From Psychrobacter sp. Choline-02u-9 (GTDB lineage: Bacteria; Pseudomonadota; Gammaproteobacteria; Pseudomonadales; Moraxellaceae), in assembly GCF_002836505.1 (NCBI RefSeq), contig NZ_PJBF01000054.1, forward strand, positions 1 through 64,000: 64,000 bases of DNA. Direction: 5' to 3'. A model generated the notes under the pieces. That model saw nothing but the letters and a program-made list of their open reading frames with translations. It made no database searches and was not told the DNA's origin. This document shows positions 1 to 13,816 of this stretch, in pieces; positions within the stretch are counted from its first letter, which is position 1; the number at the start of each line of letters is the position of its first letter. Position numbers and translations under genes: made by a program.

Positions 1-430
1 AGCATAATTAAAGATATCAATGATTACTTACTGTTTATATTAACTTTGCAGCATCTAATTCCTAGATGATGATTATAGCTTCTAGAGTAGGCCACTCATA
101 CATTATCATTATTAAACAGCCTAAGTATTTACTTAGTGAATGGTGTTTCCTTGTTAATTTTATTATTTGATAGTAGGATGAGATTTTGCTCTTTAAGCAT
201 TTCGTCTTACTTTTATGATTCGCTCTTAGTAAAGAGTAAGTCTAATATTAATAGGTTGCCTTTTACTAGAACATGAATTTGTAGATATATCTTCTCAGAA
301 AAATTAGAGAATTAAAGATTCCACAACGAATGAAATATGAACGTTTAAACCTCACAAGATTAAAAACTCTTAAACAGTTACTGTCACAACTCAGTATTAG
401 TACCCCTCACGAACAGATAAGGATAACAAT
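1..430. other. Gene-free AT-rich region upstream of malate synthase
   Basis: No open frame, RNA gene or strong hairpin is visible here. The only element I can assign is a ribosome binding site (AAGGA, 419-423) seven bases before the malate synthase start. No convincing -35/-10 pair was found. The left part may belong to an intergenic region continuing beyond the window. Confidence 0.6.
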
Positions 431-2635
431 ATGAGCCAGTCTTCTAACACCAATCGTATTCAAAAAGGCAGTCTTGCCATCGATCAGCAGTTGTATGACT
501 TTATTGAAAACGAAGTACTACCGAAAGTCGGTGTGGATTCAGACGATTATTGGTCAGGTTTCGAAAAGGTTATTAAAGAGTTTACCCCGCGCAATAAATC
601 ACTATTGGAAACTCGTGACAAGATTCAAGCGCAAATTGACCAATGGCATCTAGATAATCCTGCAAAAGATGGCGAAATCGACTATCCAGCTTATAAGACA
701 TTTCTACAAGAAATTGGTTATTTGCTACCTGAAGGCGAAGCATTTACGGTTGATACCAAAAACGTCGATGACGAAATTGCACACATCGCAGGGCCGCAGC
801 TAGTCGTACCAGTTCGTAACGCTCGTTATGCGCTTAACGCGACCAATGCGCGATGGGGTAGCTTATATGATGCTTTGTATGGCACCGATGTTATCAGTAG
901 TGAAAATGGTCAAGAAGCGGGTGGTAGCTATAATCCTATTCGCGGTGCTGCTGTTGTCGCGTATGCTAAAGCGTTCTTAGATGAGCACTTTACATTAGCA
1001 TCAGGCTCTTACAATGATGTGACTGGCTTTAAAGTAGTCGATGGCAAGCTAGAAGTCGTACAAGGTGATAGCAGTACCGAGCTAAAAGATGCGGCTAAGT
1101 TTGTCGGTTTTGTCGGTGACGCTGAGGCTCCTACAGGTGTACTATTAAAGAACAACGGCTTGCATGCTGAGATTCAAATCGACAGTAGTCATCCAGTGGG
1201 TAAAGATGATCCAGCAAACATTAAGGACGTACTGCTTGAGTCGGCCATGACAGCCATTCAGGATTGTGAAGATTCAGTCGCTGCGGTAGATGCAGAAGAA
1301 AAAGTTGAAGTCTATCGTAACTGGCTTGGCTTGATGAATAGCGACCTACAAGAAACCTTTGAAAAAGGCGGCAAAACGCGTACACGTAAGCAAAACCCAG
1401 ATCGTGAATATAATACGCCAGATGGTGGTAAGCTGATCTTGCCAGGTCGTTCACTATTATTAATCCGTAACGTCGGTCATTTAATGCAGAATCCTGCTAT
1501 TTTGGTTGATTTAGGCAATGGTCAAGAGCAAATATTTGAAGGCTTAATGGATGGCTTAATCACGCCACTATTATCACTTAATGATATCAAAGGCAAAAAC
1601 GAGCTATCAAACTCACGTCAAGGCTCAATGTATATTGTGAAGCCAAAAATGCATGGCCCTGAAGAAGTTAAAATGGCCAATGACTTATTTAATGCGTCAG
1701 AGGACTTGCTAGGTCTAGAGCGCAATACGCTCAAAATCGGTATCATGGATGAAGAGCGCCGTATGACGGTCAACTTAAAAGAAGCAATCCGCCAAGCCAA
1801 AGAGCGCGTTATATTCATTAACACAGGTTTCTTAGACCGTACTGGTGATGAGATGCATACCAGCATGAATGCAGGTCCATTTGTACCAAAAGGCGAGATG
1901 AAATCGCAAGCATGGCAGCCTGCTTATGAGCAGTGGAACGTCGATATCGGCCTAGAAACTGGCCTGCAGGGTGTGGCGCAGATTGGTAAAGGGATGTGGG
2001 CCAAGCCTGATGAGATGAAAGAGATGCTAGAGACCAAGGCGGCGCATCCAAAATCTGGTGCCAGTACCGCTTGGGTACCATCACCGACAGGCGCCACCTT
2101 GCATAGCATGCATTATCATCAAGTCAATGTTGCCGACGTGCAAGACAGCTTAAAATCCCGTGAGCGTGCCAGCTTAGATGATATCTTGACCATTCCATTG
2201 GCCAAAGATACCAACTGGACAGAAGAAGAGAAGCAGCAAGAGCTTGAGAACAACGCTCAAGGCATCTTGGGCTATGTCGTACGCTGGGTAAACCAAGGCG
2301 TTGGCTGTTCTAAAGTACCAGATATCAATGATGTAGGTCTAATGGAAGACCGTGCAACCTTGCGTATCTCAAGTCAGCATATCGCTAACTGGTTGCATCA
2401 CGGCGTGGTCAGCGAGCAGCAAGTCATGGATACCATGAAGCGTATGGCGAAGATCGTCGATGAGCAAAATGCGGGCGATAATGGCTATCAGCCAATGGCC
2501 AATAACTTTGATAATTCTTACGCCTTTAAAGCTGCCTGCGATTTGGTCTTTAAAGGTCGTGAGCAGCCAAGCGGCTACACTGAGCCATTATTGCATCAAG
2601 CGCGTTTAGACTTAAAAGCCAATACGCATTGCTAA
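431..2635 (+). CDS. glcB: Malate synthase G
   Basis: Condenses glyoxylate with acetyl-CoA to malate in the cytoplasm, the second step of the glyoxylate shunt. The 734-aa length fits the large single-chain G isoform (about 720-730 aa). Visible family features are the stretch [11 protein letters not shown] with the catalytic arginine near residue 345, the long block [17 protein letters not shown] to [10 protein letters not shown], and [15 protein letters not shown] with the probable catalytic aspartate near residue 640. The start is supported by AAGGA seven bases upstream. The gene stands alone and ends at its own hairpin terminator. Its partner isocitrate lyase is 22 kb away on the other strand, so the two shunt enzymes are not co-transcribed. 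The family call is very secure. Confidence 0.97.
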   Translation: MSQSSNTNRIQKGSLAIDQQLYDFIENEVLPKVGVDSDDYWSGFEKVIKEFTPRNKSLLETRDKIQAQIDQWHLDNPAKDGEIDYPAYKTFLQEIGYLLPEGEAFTVDTKNVDDEIAHIAGPQLVVPVRNARYALNATNARWGSLYDALYGTDVISSENGQEAGGSYNPIRGAAVVAYAKAFLDEHFTLASGSYNDVTGFKVVDGKLEVVQGDSSTELKDAAKFVGFVGDAEAPTGVLLKNNGLHAEIQIDSSHPVGKDDPANIKDVLLESAMTAIQDCEDSVAAVDAEEKVEVYRNWLGLMNSDLQETFEKGGKTRTRKQNPDREYNTPDGGKLILPGRSLLLIRNVGHLMQNPAILVDLGNGQEQIFEGLMDGLITPLLSLNDIKGKNELSNSRQGSMYIVKPKMHGPEEVKMANDLFNASEDLLGLERNTLKIGIMDEERRMTVNLKEAIRQAKERVIFINTGFLDRTGDEMHTSMNAGPFVPKGEMKSQAWQPAYEQWNVDIGLETGLQGVAQIGKGMWAKPDEMKEMLETKAAHPKSGASTAWVPSPTGATLHSMHYHQVNVADVQDSLKSRERASLDDILTIPLAKDTNWTEEEKQQELENNAQGILGYVVRWVNQGVGCSKVPDINDVGLMEDRATLRISSQHIANWLHHGVVSEQQVMDTMKRMAKIVDEQNAGDNGYQPMANNFDNSYAFKAACDLVFKGREQPSGYTEPLLHQARLDLKANTHC

Positions 2636-2753
2636 TTCCTTATTTATAAAAGCCATTTTAGGGCTACTTATCCATGGTTAAGTAGTCCTTCAATACTTAG
2701 TATTACTCAAGCATATTTAAAGCAATGTATTTCTTTTATTTATTTATAAAAGT

Positions 2754-2791
2754 TACCCCTATTTGCCAATGGCGAGTAGGGGTATTTTTTT
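2754..2791 (+). terminator. Rho-independent terminator after glcB
   Basis: Stem TACCCCTA (2754-2761) pairs with TAGGGGTA (2777-2784), followed by a run of seven Ts. It lies about 120 bases after the glcB stop. Confidence 0.85.
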
Positions 2792-2870
2792 GTTTTTATC
2801 TAAATAATCGTTAAACCTTAGATTAAATATGGGTTTAAGGATTTTTCGTCATCAAAGACTTAAAAATATG

Positions 2871-2898
2871 TTGCAAATTATGTCAAAGTTGTTATGCT
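2871..2898 (+). promoter_or_regulatory. Candidate promoter for the first porin
   Basis: TTGCAA (2871-2876) and TATGCT (2893-2898) are separated by 16 bases, a plausible sigma-70 pair. If used, the first porin would have a leader of roughly 260 nt. The stretch from 2899 to 3162 has no credible gene; a 72-codon open frame at 2829-3047 has no ribosome binding site or recognisable content and overlaps the promoter. Confidence 0.35.
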
Positions 2899-3162
2899 TA
2901 TACTCGAAGTATGAGTTTGGTAACGGATGTTACGCAGTAGGACGCATAAGACTTAAGTTTACATGGCAGTTACGATTTCGATCCCAGTCATGTGAGTCAT
3001 GGTTTTTTATCTTAACTGTAATAGAAATTCGCCACACTTGTTTCTGACTAATCTCGGTAGCCAGTTACACATTATATCTTTGAGGATTTGTGACGATACC
3101 AATATGGGCGCCAGCTAATAATAGCTTGCTCATTACTAAAATTGTAAAGTGGAGATACCCCC

Positions 3163-4272
3163 ATGAAAAAACTACTTTTAGCGACAGCAATCGCCGCCCT
3201 ATCTGTATCTGCAGCACAGGCAGCACCTACCGTTTATGGTAAAGTATTCGTTACTACTGATTACGTTAATGCTGAAATTGATGGTCAGAATATGGATAAT
3301 AATAACAGAATTAATGAAGACAACGGTTCATTACAAGTTAATTCTAATATTTCACGTTTAGGCTTCAGAGGCTCTGAAGCGATAACGGCCAACACTGACG
3401 TAATTTACCAATTAGAGTACGGCGTTAAAGTTGATGATAGTGGTAGCGATAACATTGGCTTCAAAAGTCGTGATACTTATTTAGGTTTAAAAAATAAAGA
3501 CTTCGGTGAATTCCGCTTTGGTCGTAACTACACAGTCATTGACTATATCAATAACGTATCAGTTAATGAAGGTTATTGGGATAATCTTGGCTCTAGTACT
3601 CTGAACAACAACGACAGCTTTGCTAATATTTTGACCCCGACCGTTGGTAACCGTATCAATAATTCAATCGTTTGGAAAGCGCCTAAATACAATGACCTAC
3701 CATTAGCGCTTGCGCTGATGTATGGTGCTGATGAAGACTTTATATCTGAGAGTGATCGTGACGCAGGCTATGGTGCCTCATTGATGTTTGATCCAGGTAC
3801 AGGCATTACCGCTGGTATTGCTTATGAGCAAGACATGAGTGTTAGTGGTGATATTATCCGTGGCAGTGCTAGCGTCGATTTAGGTAAATATATCGCAGCT
3901 CCTGTAAAGTTAGGCGTTCTATATCAAGAAGCTGACTATGCCGGTACTACTACTGCAACAGAGGACGGTTTAGTGGTGAGTGCTGAAATGGGTCTTTCGA
4001 ATTTTGCCCGTCCAGCCTCTGTTTATATTCAGTATGACAAAACCGACAATATCAGTGGTCTTGAGAATAATGACTCAAATCAAGTCGTTGTAGGTGGCAA
4101 ATATGCGTTTAAAAATAATATGATCGCTCATGCCTATGCTGGTCTAAATTCAGCGGAATTAAACAATGGTCGTTTTGGTTCGAGAGACGAAGACGGCAAT
4201 GTTAATGAAATCGACTTACGTGGTGATATTGATGTACTCGCTATCGGTGGTGGTCTAGAGTACTTATTCTAA
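3163..4272 (+). CDS. Gram-negative type outer membrane porin (copy 1)
   Basis: A general diffusion beta-barrel of the outer membrane. The 369-aa product has a Sec signal peptide ending SAAQA at residue 20, mature start APTVYG, alternating amphipathic strands such as FRFGRNYTVIDYI, and a C-terminal phenylalanine (EYLF), the expected Bam recognition end. This matches the Gram-negative porin family (Porin_4 type). GGAGA at 3151-3155 sits seven bases before the ATG. The following gene is a clear paralogue sharing leader, long protein blocks and terminator design, so the pair arose by tandem duplication. The substrate cannot be read from the sequence. Confidence 0.92.
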   Translation: MKKLLLATAIAALSVSAAQAAPTVYGKVFVTTDYVNAEIDGQNMDNNNRINEDNGSLQVNSNISRLGFRGSEAITANTDVIYQLEYGVKVDDSGSDNIGFKSRDTYLGLKNKDFGEFRFGRNYTVIDYINNVSVNEGYWDNLGSSTLNNNDSFANILTPTVGNRINNSIVWKAPKYNDLPLALALMYGADEDFISESDRDAGYGASLMFDPGTGITAGIAYEQDMSVSGDIIRGSASVDLGKYIAAPVKLGVLYQEADYAGTTTATEDGLVVSAEMGLSNFARPASVYIQYDKTDNISGLENNDSNQVVVGGKYAFKNNMIAHAYAGLNSAELNNGRFGSRDEDGNVNEIDLRGDIDVLAIGGGLEYLF

Positions 4273-4294
4273 TCTAACCATTAGAATCTAAATA

Positions 4295-4325
4295 AAAAAC
4301 TCATCCTTCGGGGTGGGTTTTTTTG
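4295..4325 (+). terminator. Terminator after porin 1
   Basis: AAACTCATCC and GGGTGGGTTT pair around a TTCG tetraloop (4307-4310), followed by a T run. The same hairpin with one base changed follows porin 2, so the duplication included it. Confidence 0.9.
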
Positions 4326-4571
4326 TTTTGTAATCAATACTGTGTCTTGAACAACAGCGTGTCTTAAATAACAGAATCCGTAAAATTAATAATAACATTT
4401 GTGTAAATTTTGGTTTTTTCACCTTACTGTAATATTTGGTTGGTAAAGTTGTGTCTAAGTAATGCTTCTAGCTCATATATATAAATGTTCTATAGGGTAG
4501 TCACCCTGCCATTATATATATCGGCCAATCTTAACCAATTTATCAAAAAAATTGTAAAGTGGAGATGTCTT

Positions 4572-5708
4572 TTGAAAAAACTATTTTTAGCCTCATCAGT
4601 CGCAATGCTATTAGTATCTACAGCTCAAGCGGCACCGACTGTTTATGGCAAAGCATTTGTTACCGCCAACTATGTCAATGCTTCATTCGAACGAGAAGCT
4701 ATGGACGATAGTAGTATAAGCATTAATGAAGACAACAGTTCAGTAGAAATCGCATCAAAATCTTCACGTATTGGTTTCAAAGGTTCTGAAGCCATGACTG
4801 CCAATACTGATGTGATCTACCAATTAGAGTATGGAATCAAGGTTGATGATAGTGGCAGCAGTAACATCGGTTTTAAAAGCCGTGATACTTATCTGGGTCT
4901 AAAGAATAAAGACCTTGGCGAATTCCGCTTTGGTCGTAACTACTCAGTCGTTGATTATATCGATAATGTCACGGTCAATGAAGGTTACTGGGACAATGTG
5001 GGTGCTAGTAGTTTAAGCAAAAATACACTAGCCAATGCTTTAACCTTAGCTGATGGTTACCGAGTTAATAACTCTATCGTCTGGAAAGCGCCTAAATACA
5101 ATGAGTTACCATTAGAGCTTGCGTTGCAGTATGGTGCTGATGAAGACTTTATATCTGACGATAATAGTCGTGACAGCGGCTATGGTGCCTCATTACTATT
5201 TAATCCAGGCAATGGCTTTACGGCTGGTGTTGCTTATCAGAGTGATCTGGCTACTAAAAATCCCAGTAGTACTAATACGGGCGGCGATATGATCCGTGGG
5301 ACGGCTACTGTCGATCTAAGTAATTATGTTGCTTATCCAGTAAAAGTGGGCGCTCTATACCAACAAGCTGATTTTGATGATACTAATGAAACTGAAAAAG
5401 GATTGATATTAAGTGCTGAGATGGGTCTAAGTAACCTCGCTCGTCCAGCCTCAATATATGCACAGTACAATAAAACGGATAACTTAAGAGGCATTAATGA
5501 AAATAATTCAGATCAAATCGTCGTAGGCGGTAAATATAGCTTTAGAAAGAATATAATTGCACATGCTTATGTCGGTAATAACACTGCAGACTTAAAAAAT
5601 GATCTTTTCATTGCTGGTCAAGATGACGGTGATAAAGATATTCTTGTCAGAGCGCGTGGTGATGCTAGCGTCTTCGTGGTCGGTGCTGGTCTAGAATACA
5701 AATTCTAA
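4572..5708 (+). CDS. Gram-negative type outer membrane porin (copy 2, TTG start)
   Basis: Paralogue of the preceding porin. I place the start at a TTG (4572) rather than at the far upstream ATG at 4485. The leader bases ATTGTAAAGTGGAGAT are identical in both genes, GGAGA lies six bases before the TTG, and translation from it gives a 20-residue signal peptide (ending STAQA) aligned with copy 1. The upstream 29 codons would destroy that signal. The product is 378 aa, mature start APTVYGKAFVTA, C-terminal EYKF. Shared blocks include NIGFKSRDTYLGLKNKD and LGEFRFGRNYSVVDYI. The main differences are small insertions in loop-like regions. The rarer TTG would probably lower its translation relative to copy 1 (inference). 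Confidence 0.9.
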   Translation: MKKLFLASSVAMLLVSTAQAAPTVYGKAFVTANYVNASFEREAMDDSSISINEDNSSVEIASKSSRIGFKGSEAMTANTDVIYQLEYGIKVDDSGSSNIGFKSRDTYLGLKNKDLGEFRFGRNYSVVDYIDNVTVNEGYWDNVGASSLSKNTLANALTLADGYRVNNSIVWKAPKYNELPLELALQYGADEDFISDDNSRDSGYGASLLFNPGNGFTAGVAYQSDLATKNPSSTNTGGDMIRGTATVDLSNYVAYPVKVGALYQQADFDDTNETEKGLILSAEMGLSNLARPASIYAQYNKTDNLRGINENNSDQIVVGGKYSFRKNIIAHAYVGNNTADLKNDLFIAGQDDGDKDILVRARGDASVFVVGAGLEYKF

Positions 5709-5732
5709 TCTAAACATTAGAAAACGTATTAT

Positions 5733-5763
5733 AAAAAACTCATCCTTCGGGGTGAGTTTTTTT
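5733..5763 (+). terminator. Terminator after porin 2
   Basis: Stem AAACTCATCC / GGGTGAGTTT around TTCG, with a T run; near-identical to the porin 1 terminator. Confidence 0.9.
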
Positions 5764-5845
5764 GTTGTGACCTTTTTAAAGCCGCAGTGGGTTATAATAG
5801 CTACGTATTTACGATGATTACGCACTTATGACAATTAAGCGTTAA

Positions 5846-7573
<1,728 letters not shown>

Positions 7574-7610
7574 CTCTCAAAATGTAATCTATATTGAAAG
7601 CGTTTATTAT

Positions 7611-7645
7611 AAAAAAAGACTGATCTTCGGATTGGTCTTTTTTTT
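7611..7645 (+). terminator. Terminator after pyrG
   Basis: AAAAAGACTGATC pairs with GATTGGTCTTTTT around a TTCG loop, followed by Ts. So kdsA probably has its own promoter in 7646-7789. Confidence 0.88.
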
Positions 7646-7651
7646 GTTTAA

Positions 7652-8665
<1,014 letters not shown>

Positions 8666-8692
8666 TACGGTACGTAATAAGAGGGCTATACA

Positions 8693-8950
8693 ATGGCAAT
8701 TCAAATGGCGCAAGTAAGCATCGAAAATATCGATGATGCAGAAGGCTTAAATAGTGTGATGACCGCTCTTAAAAACATCTCAGGCGTGACGGCTATTAGT
8801 TTGGATCCTAAGCATAATGTCGCAACGGTAAGCTATGAGGATACAGATACTAGTATCCATGCCTTGACGGCGGCGATTAGTATGGTGGACTATGTGACTC
8901 AGCCATTTCCGATTGATTCACCACAGAACCCGCACCATAACGATTTATAA
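8693..8950 (+). CDS. Small HMA-like protein lacking the CxxC metal site
   Basis: An 85-aa protein I do not recognise by name. Its pattern (VSIENIDDAEGLNSVMTALK, SGVTAISLDPKHNVATVSYE, then a helix and YVTQPF) follows the beta-alpha-beta-beta-alpha order of heavy-metal-associated domains. The metal-binding CxxC of the first loop is absent: there are no cysteines at all. It follows kdsA by 27 bases with AAGAGGG ahead of its ATG, so it is probably in the kdsA transcript. The genuine CxxC chaperone lies 255 bases downstream. It may be a degenerate relative of that chaperone or a fold match with another role. That it is translated seems likely; its function is unknown. Confidence 0.7.
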   Translation: MAIQMAQVSIENIDDAEGLNSVMTALKNISGVTAISLDPKHNVATVSYEDTDTSIHALTAAISMVDYVTQPFPIDSPQNPHHNDL

Positions 8951-9204
8951 TTACAAATAGCTATTGCTATAAATTTGTTGATGCGCTCTTTTACGTTTTT
9001 ATTAATAAGTTACTGTCTCGTTAATAGCATCTCGTTAATAAAGTAACAACCAAACGGTCTTGTTGTCGAGGGTAATAGGGCTTATGCTTATTTAATGTAG
9101 CTTTGATAGTTGCTCTTACTTTGATAATTTAAAAAATATTAAAGTAAGCATTAACAGAATCACTATTAGAGTTGCTCATTACTAATAAAAATAAGGAGCC
9201 CAAT

Positions 9205-9429
9205 ATGGCAGATCAAACACGTATTATTAAAATTGACGGTATGACTTGTGGCGGATGCGTAGCAAGCGTACATACAGCAACAGCTGATATTGATGGATTA
9301 GAGACTATTACTGTTGACCTCGCTGATAACCTAGCGACGATAACCTTTGATGATAGCAAAACCAGTGCAGAGGCTATTGCTTCAGTTATTGACGATGCGG
9401 GATTTGAGACGACAGTTGCTAACTCATAA
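9205..9429 (+). CDS. copZ: Copper chaperone, CopZ/HMA family
   Basis: A 74-aa cytoplasmic single-domain heavy-metal-associated protein with the metal site MTCGGC near its N-terminus and the expected beta-alpha-beta-beta-alpha pattern (TITVDLADNLATITFDD, then an amphipathic helix). Family members bind Cu(I) through the two cysteines and pass it to P-type ATPases. AAGGAG at 9193-9198 fixes the start at ATGGCAGATC rather than at the frame beginning at 9172. It ends at its own terminator, about 235 bases before the copper ATPase gene, so the two are neighbours but perhaps separate transcripts. The metal assignment rests on the motif and the neighbouring ATPase. Confidence 0.88.
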   Translation: MADQTRIIKIDGMTCGGCVASVHTATADIDGLETITVDLADNLATITFDDSKTSAEAIASVIDDAGFETTVANS

Positions 9430-9450
9430 ATCTCATCACTTATTTACAGA

Positions 9451-9491
9451 ACCAGCTAACATGTTATTACAAGCATGATAGCTGGTTTTTT
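9451..9491 (+). terminator. Terminator after copZ
   Basis: ACCAGCT (9451-9457) pairs with AGCTGGT (9480-9486), followed by TTTT. The inner bases ACATG/CATGAT extend the hairpin. Confidence 0.8.
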
Positions 9492-9665
9492 AATGATTAA
9501 CGATTATGAGCATTCAGTCTCAATACTTTGATAAATAGCTACTTTGTCTAAAATACTCATACTGAATACAATATAACCTAATTGCTTTATTTGAATTTTT
9601 TGCCCACCCACTGATATTTTATCGTGGTTCCTACAAATTTATAGGCACCATGACGAGTTTTATTT

Positions 9666-12023
9666 ATGAACGATACCACCCGTACTACCAAAAATGAGTC
9701 TTATGATGTCGAAACTGATGTTGAGTCCAACACGTCACTGACACCGCAACGCGCGCATTTGCAATTAGCGATTGACGGCATGACTTGTCAGGCCTGCGCC
9801 TCAAGAATCGAGAAGGTGCTTAGCAAAAAGCCTTCGGTGTACGAGGTAAGTGTGAGTTTTGCTGGCGAGACTGCCAATGTTGATTATGATCCAACCCAGA
9901 CGACGCCCGAACAGGTGACAGAGTGGGTGAATAAAACAGGCTTTGTCGCTAATGTGCAGGCAGCCGATAGCTTATTTGCTCAGACTGACGAAGATACTGC
10001 CACTCAATACCCATGGCGTTTAATCGGATTATGGGTTTGTTTGGTGCCATTTTTAGTGGGTATGGCAGGTATGTTGACGGGTTTTGGCATGGCGTGGATG
10101 CCGCCAGTCTGGGTTCAATTTATTTTAGCGACTGTAGTACAGTTTGGTTTAGCGTTACCATTTTATAAGAGCGCATGGGCATCTATAAAGGGCGGCCTTG
10201 CCAATATGGATGTGTTGGTAGTCATTGGTACAGTGACGATATGGGCGTATTCGACTTATCTTTGGCTCACGCATGGCGATGGTACTTTAAACAGTCTATT
10301 GCAAAGTGGGCATTTGGGCGAACACTGTGCGAGTAATAGCCCAGCCGTATATTTTGAAGCAGGGGTGATGGTCATTGCCTTTGTACGTACAGGTAAATAT
10401 CTTGAGGAACGTACCAAGAAGCACAGCCTAAACAGTATTGATTTATTATTGTCATTGACACCTGATGAAGTAGAGCAGCAGCAGCCAAATGGTGAATTTC
10501 ATAATATTGCGTTATCTGATGTACAAGTAGGTGACGTCCTACGTGCAAAACAAGGCAGCCGTGTCGCTACAGATGGTACCGTCATAGAAGGCAGCGGCTG
10601 GTGCGTGGAGAGTCATTTAACTGGCGAGTCGGTAGCTCTCAAAAAAGAACAAGGCGATGGATTGCTGGCAGGTGCTTTGGTAGAGAATGGCAGTCTGCTA
10701 TACCGTGTCAGTGCGAAGGGCGGTGATACTAAGCTGGGTGATATGGTGCAAGCATTGAGTGATGCACAAGGTTCAAAAGCCAATCTAGCGCGTCTCGCGG
10801 ATCGAGTAACGGCTATTTTTGTCCCTGTAGTGGTAACGATTGCGTTGGTTACCTTTGGAGTCACATGGTGGCTGACAGGTATGGTTGATACTGCACTAAT
10901 GCACGCCGTATCGGTATTGGTCATTGCTTGTCCTTGTGCGCTTGGCTTGGCCACGCCAGCGGCGATCATGGCTGGTATGGGTGTGGCGGCGCGTCATGGT
11001 GTATGGTTTAAAGATGCGCAAAGTCTCGAGGCGGCAGGTAATATTGATACGGTGGTACTTGATAAAACAGGCACGCTGACCATTGGTAAGCCGACTATCG
11101 TTGATCAGGTCATGGTGGATAAGTCACTGGCCGTTGACGATGTGTTGCAGATTGCTGCCAGTGTCGAGGCGCACGCCAGTCATCCATTAGCAACAGCTCT
11201 GATCAATACGGCTAAAGACCGTCAACTATCTCTATTTAATGTGACTGACATCAGTGTGATAAAAGGCGCTGGTATACAAGCAAATATCGAAGGTCTTGGG
11301 CTGATAAAAGTAGGTACGGCAGAGTTTGCGAACTTGACGTTGCCAAGATTCATGCCAAAAGTATGGCAAATTGCCAGTACCGTTGCGATTAGTATCAATG
11401 ATGAGCCACTAGGTGCGTTTGCACTAGCCGATGACTTAAAAGCAGATACGTCGCAAGCAATCGCTGCACTACAAGATGCGGGTATCAATGTCATTTTGAT
11501 GAGTGGTGATAAGCAGTCCGTCGTCGATCATGTAGCAGGGCAGTTGGGTATTGATAAGGCTTATGGCAAGATGAGCCCACGTGACAAGGCCAGCCAAATT
11601 GCACTATTGCAAACTGCTGGTCATAAGGTAGCGATGGCAGGAGACGGTGTCAACGATGCGCCAGCGATGGCTACTGCCGATGCCAGTTTTGCGATGTTTG
11701 AGGGGACTGATGTCGCGCAGCATAGTGCCTCTGCACGTCTCATGGGCGAGTCGCTCATGCATATCGATGCGGCACAAAAAATCGCTCAAGCAACGCTACG
11801 CAATATTAAACAAAATCTATTTTTTGCCTTCATTTATAACTGTCTTGGTATTCCGCTTGCGGCATTTGGGTTTTTAAATCCGATGATTGCAGCCGCTGCT
11901 ATGGCGCTTAGCTCCATCTCAGTACTCATGAATGCACTACGATTGACACGGTTTAAGACAGAGATTGAGTTAGATAATACGGTATCCACCTCTCATACGG
12001 ATAATAAGCGCATAGCGAAATAG
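9666..12023 (+). CDS. copA: Copper-exporting P1B-type ATPase
   Basis: Pumps Cu(I) out across the inner membrane using ATP. The 785-aa protein has one N-terminal HMA domain with MTCQAC at residues 39-44, then paired membrane helices. The actuator loop has TGES, the ion-binding CPC is in VIACPCALGLATPAA (about 422-424), the phosphorylated Asp is in DKTGTLT (about 465), the SHPLA motif of the nucleotide domain follows, and GDGVNDAPAMA is at about 659. The last helices carry YN and MALSS, the signature of the Cu(I) subgroup rather than the Zn/Cd one. The ribosome binding site is weak. No CueR or CsoR regulator gene and no clear CueR palindrome are visible nearby. Confidence 0.95.
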   Translation: MNDTTRTTKNESYDVETDVESNTSLTPQRAHLQLAIDGMTCQACASRIEKVLSKKPSVYEVSVSFAGETANVDYDPTQTTPEQVTEWVNKTGFVANVQAADSLFAQTDEDTATQYPWRLIGLWVCLVPFLVGMAGMLTGFGMAWMPPVWVQFILATVVQFGLALPFYKSAWASIKGGLANMDVLVVIGTVTIWAYSTYLWLTHGDGTLNSLLQSGHLGEHCASNSPAVYFEAGVMVIAFVRTGKYLEERTKKHSLNSIDLLLSLTPDEVEQQQPNGEFHNIALSDVQVGDVLRAKQGSRVATDGTVIEGSGWCVESHLTGESVALKKEQGDGLLAGALVENGSLLYRVSAKGGDTKLGDMVQALSDAQGSKANLARLADRVTAIFVPVVVTIALVTFGVTWWLTGMVDTALMHAVSVLVIACPCALGLATPAAIMAGMGVAARHGVWFKDAQSLEAAGNIDTVVLDKTGTLTIGKPTIVDQVMVDKSLAVDDVLQIAASVEAHASHPLATALINTAKDRQLSLFNVTDISVIKGAGIQANIEGLGLIKVGTAEFANLTLPRFMPKVWQIASTVAISINDEPLGAFALADDLKADTSQAIAALQDAGINVILMSGDKQSVVDHVAGQLGIDKAYGKMSPRDKASQIALLQTAGHKVAMAGDGVNDAPAMATADASFAMFEGTDVAQHSASARLMGESLMHIDAAQKIAQATLRNIKQNLFFAFIYNCLGIPLAAFGFLNPMIAAAAMALSSISVLMNALRLTRFKTEIELDNTVSTSHTDNKRIAK

Positions 12024-13666
<1,643 letters not shown>

Positions 13667-13735
13667 AAATCTGACTGGCTTTTTAGCGTAATATACGTTG
13701 AAAAGCCTAGACTCATTAGCTGAAGTCAATATTTG

Positions 13736-13763
13736 GGCGATATATAATCATTTGTATATCGCC
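13736..13763. repeat. Perfect 9-bp inverted repeat between eno and ftsB
   Basis: GGCGATATA (13736-13744) and TATATCGCC (13755-13763) flank a 10-base loop. No T run follows directly, so it is not a standard terminator. It may be a protein site or an mRNA processing hairpin between eno and ftsB. Confidence 0.6.
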
Positions 13764-13816
13764 TAATCAGCTTAAATTTTACTATCCTCTTTTATACCGT
13801 TTGGCGTTATCACCTT

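Noticed and set aside
2829..3047. 72-codon open frame upstream of the first porin
   Set aside because: It has no ribosome binding site and unnatural composition, and it overlaps a likely promoter; better read as leader DNA.
10613..10969. 118-codon open frame antisense to copA
   Set aside because: Overlaps the catalytic core of the ATPase and shows no family of its own.
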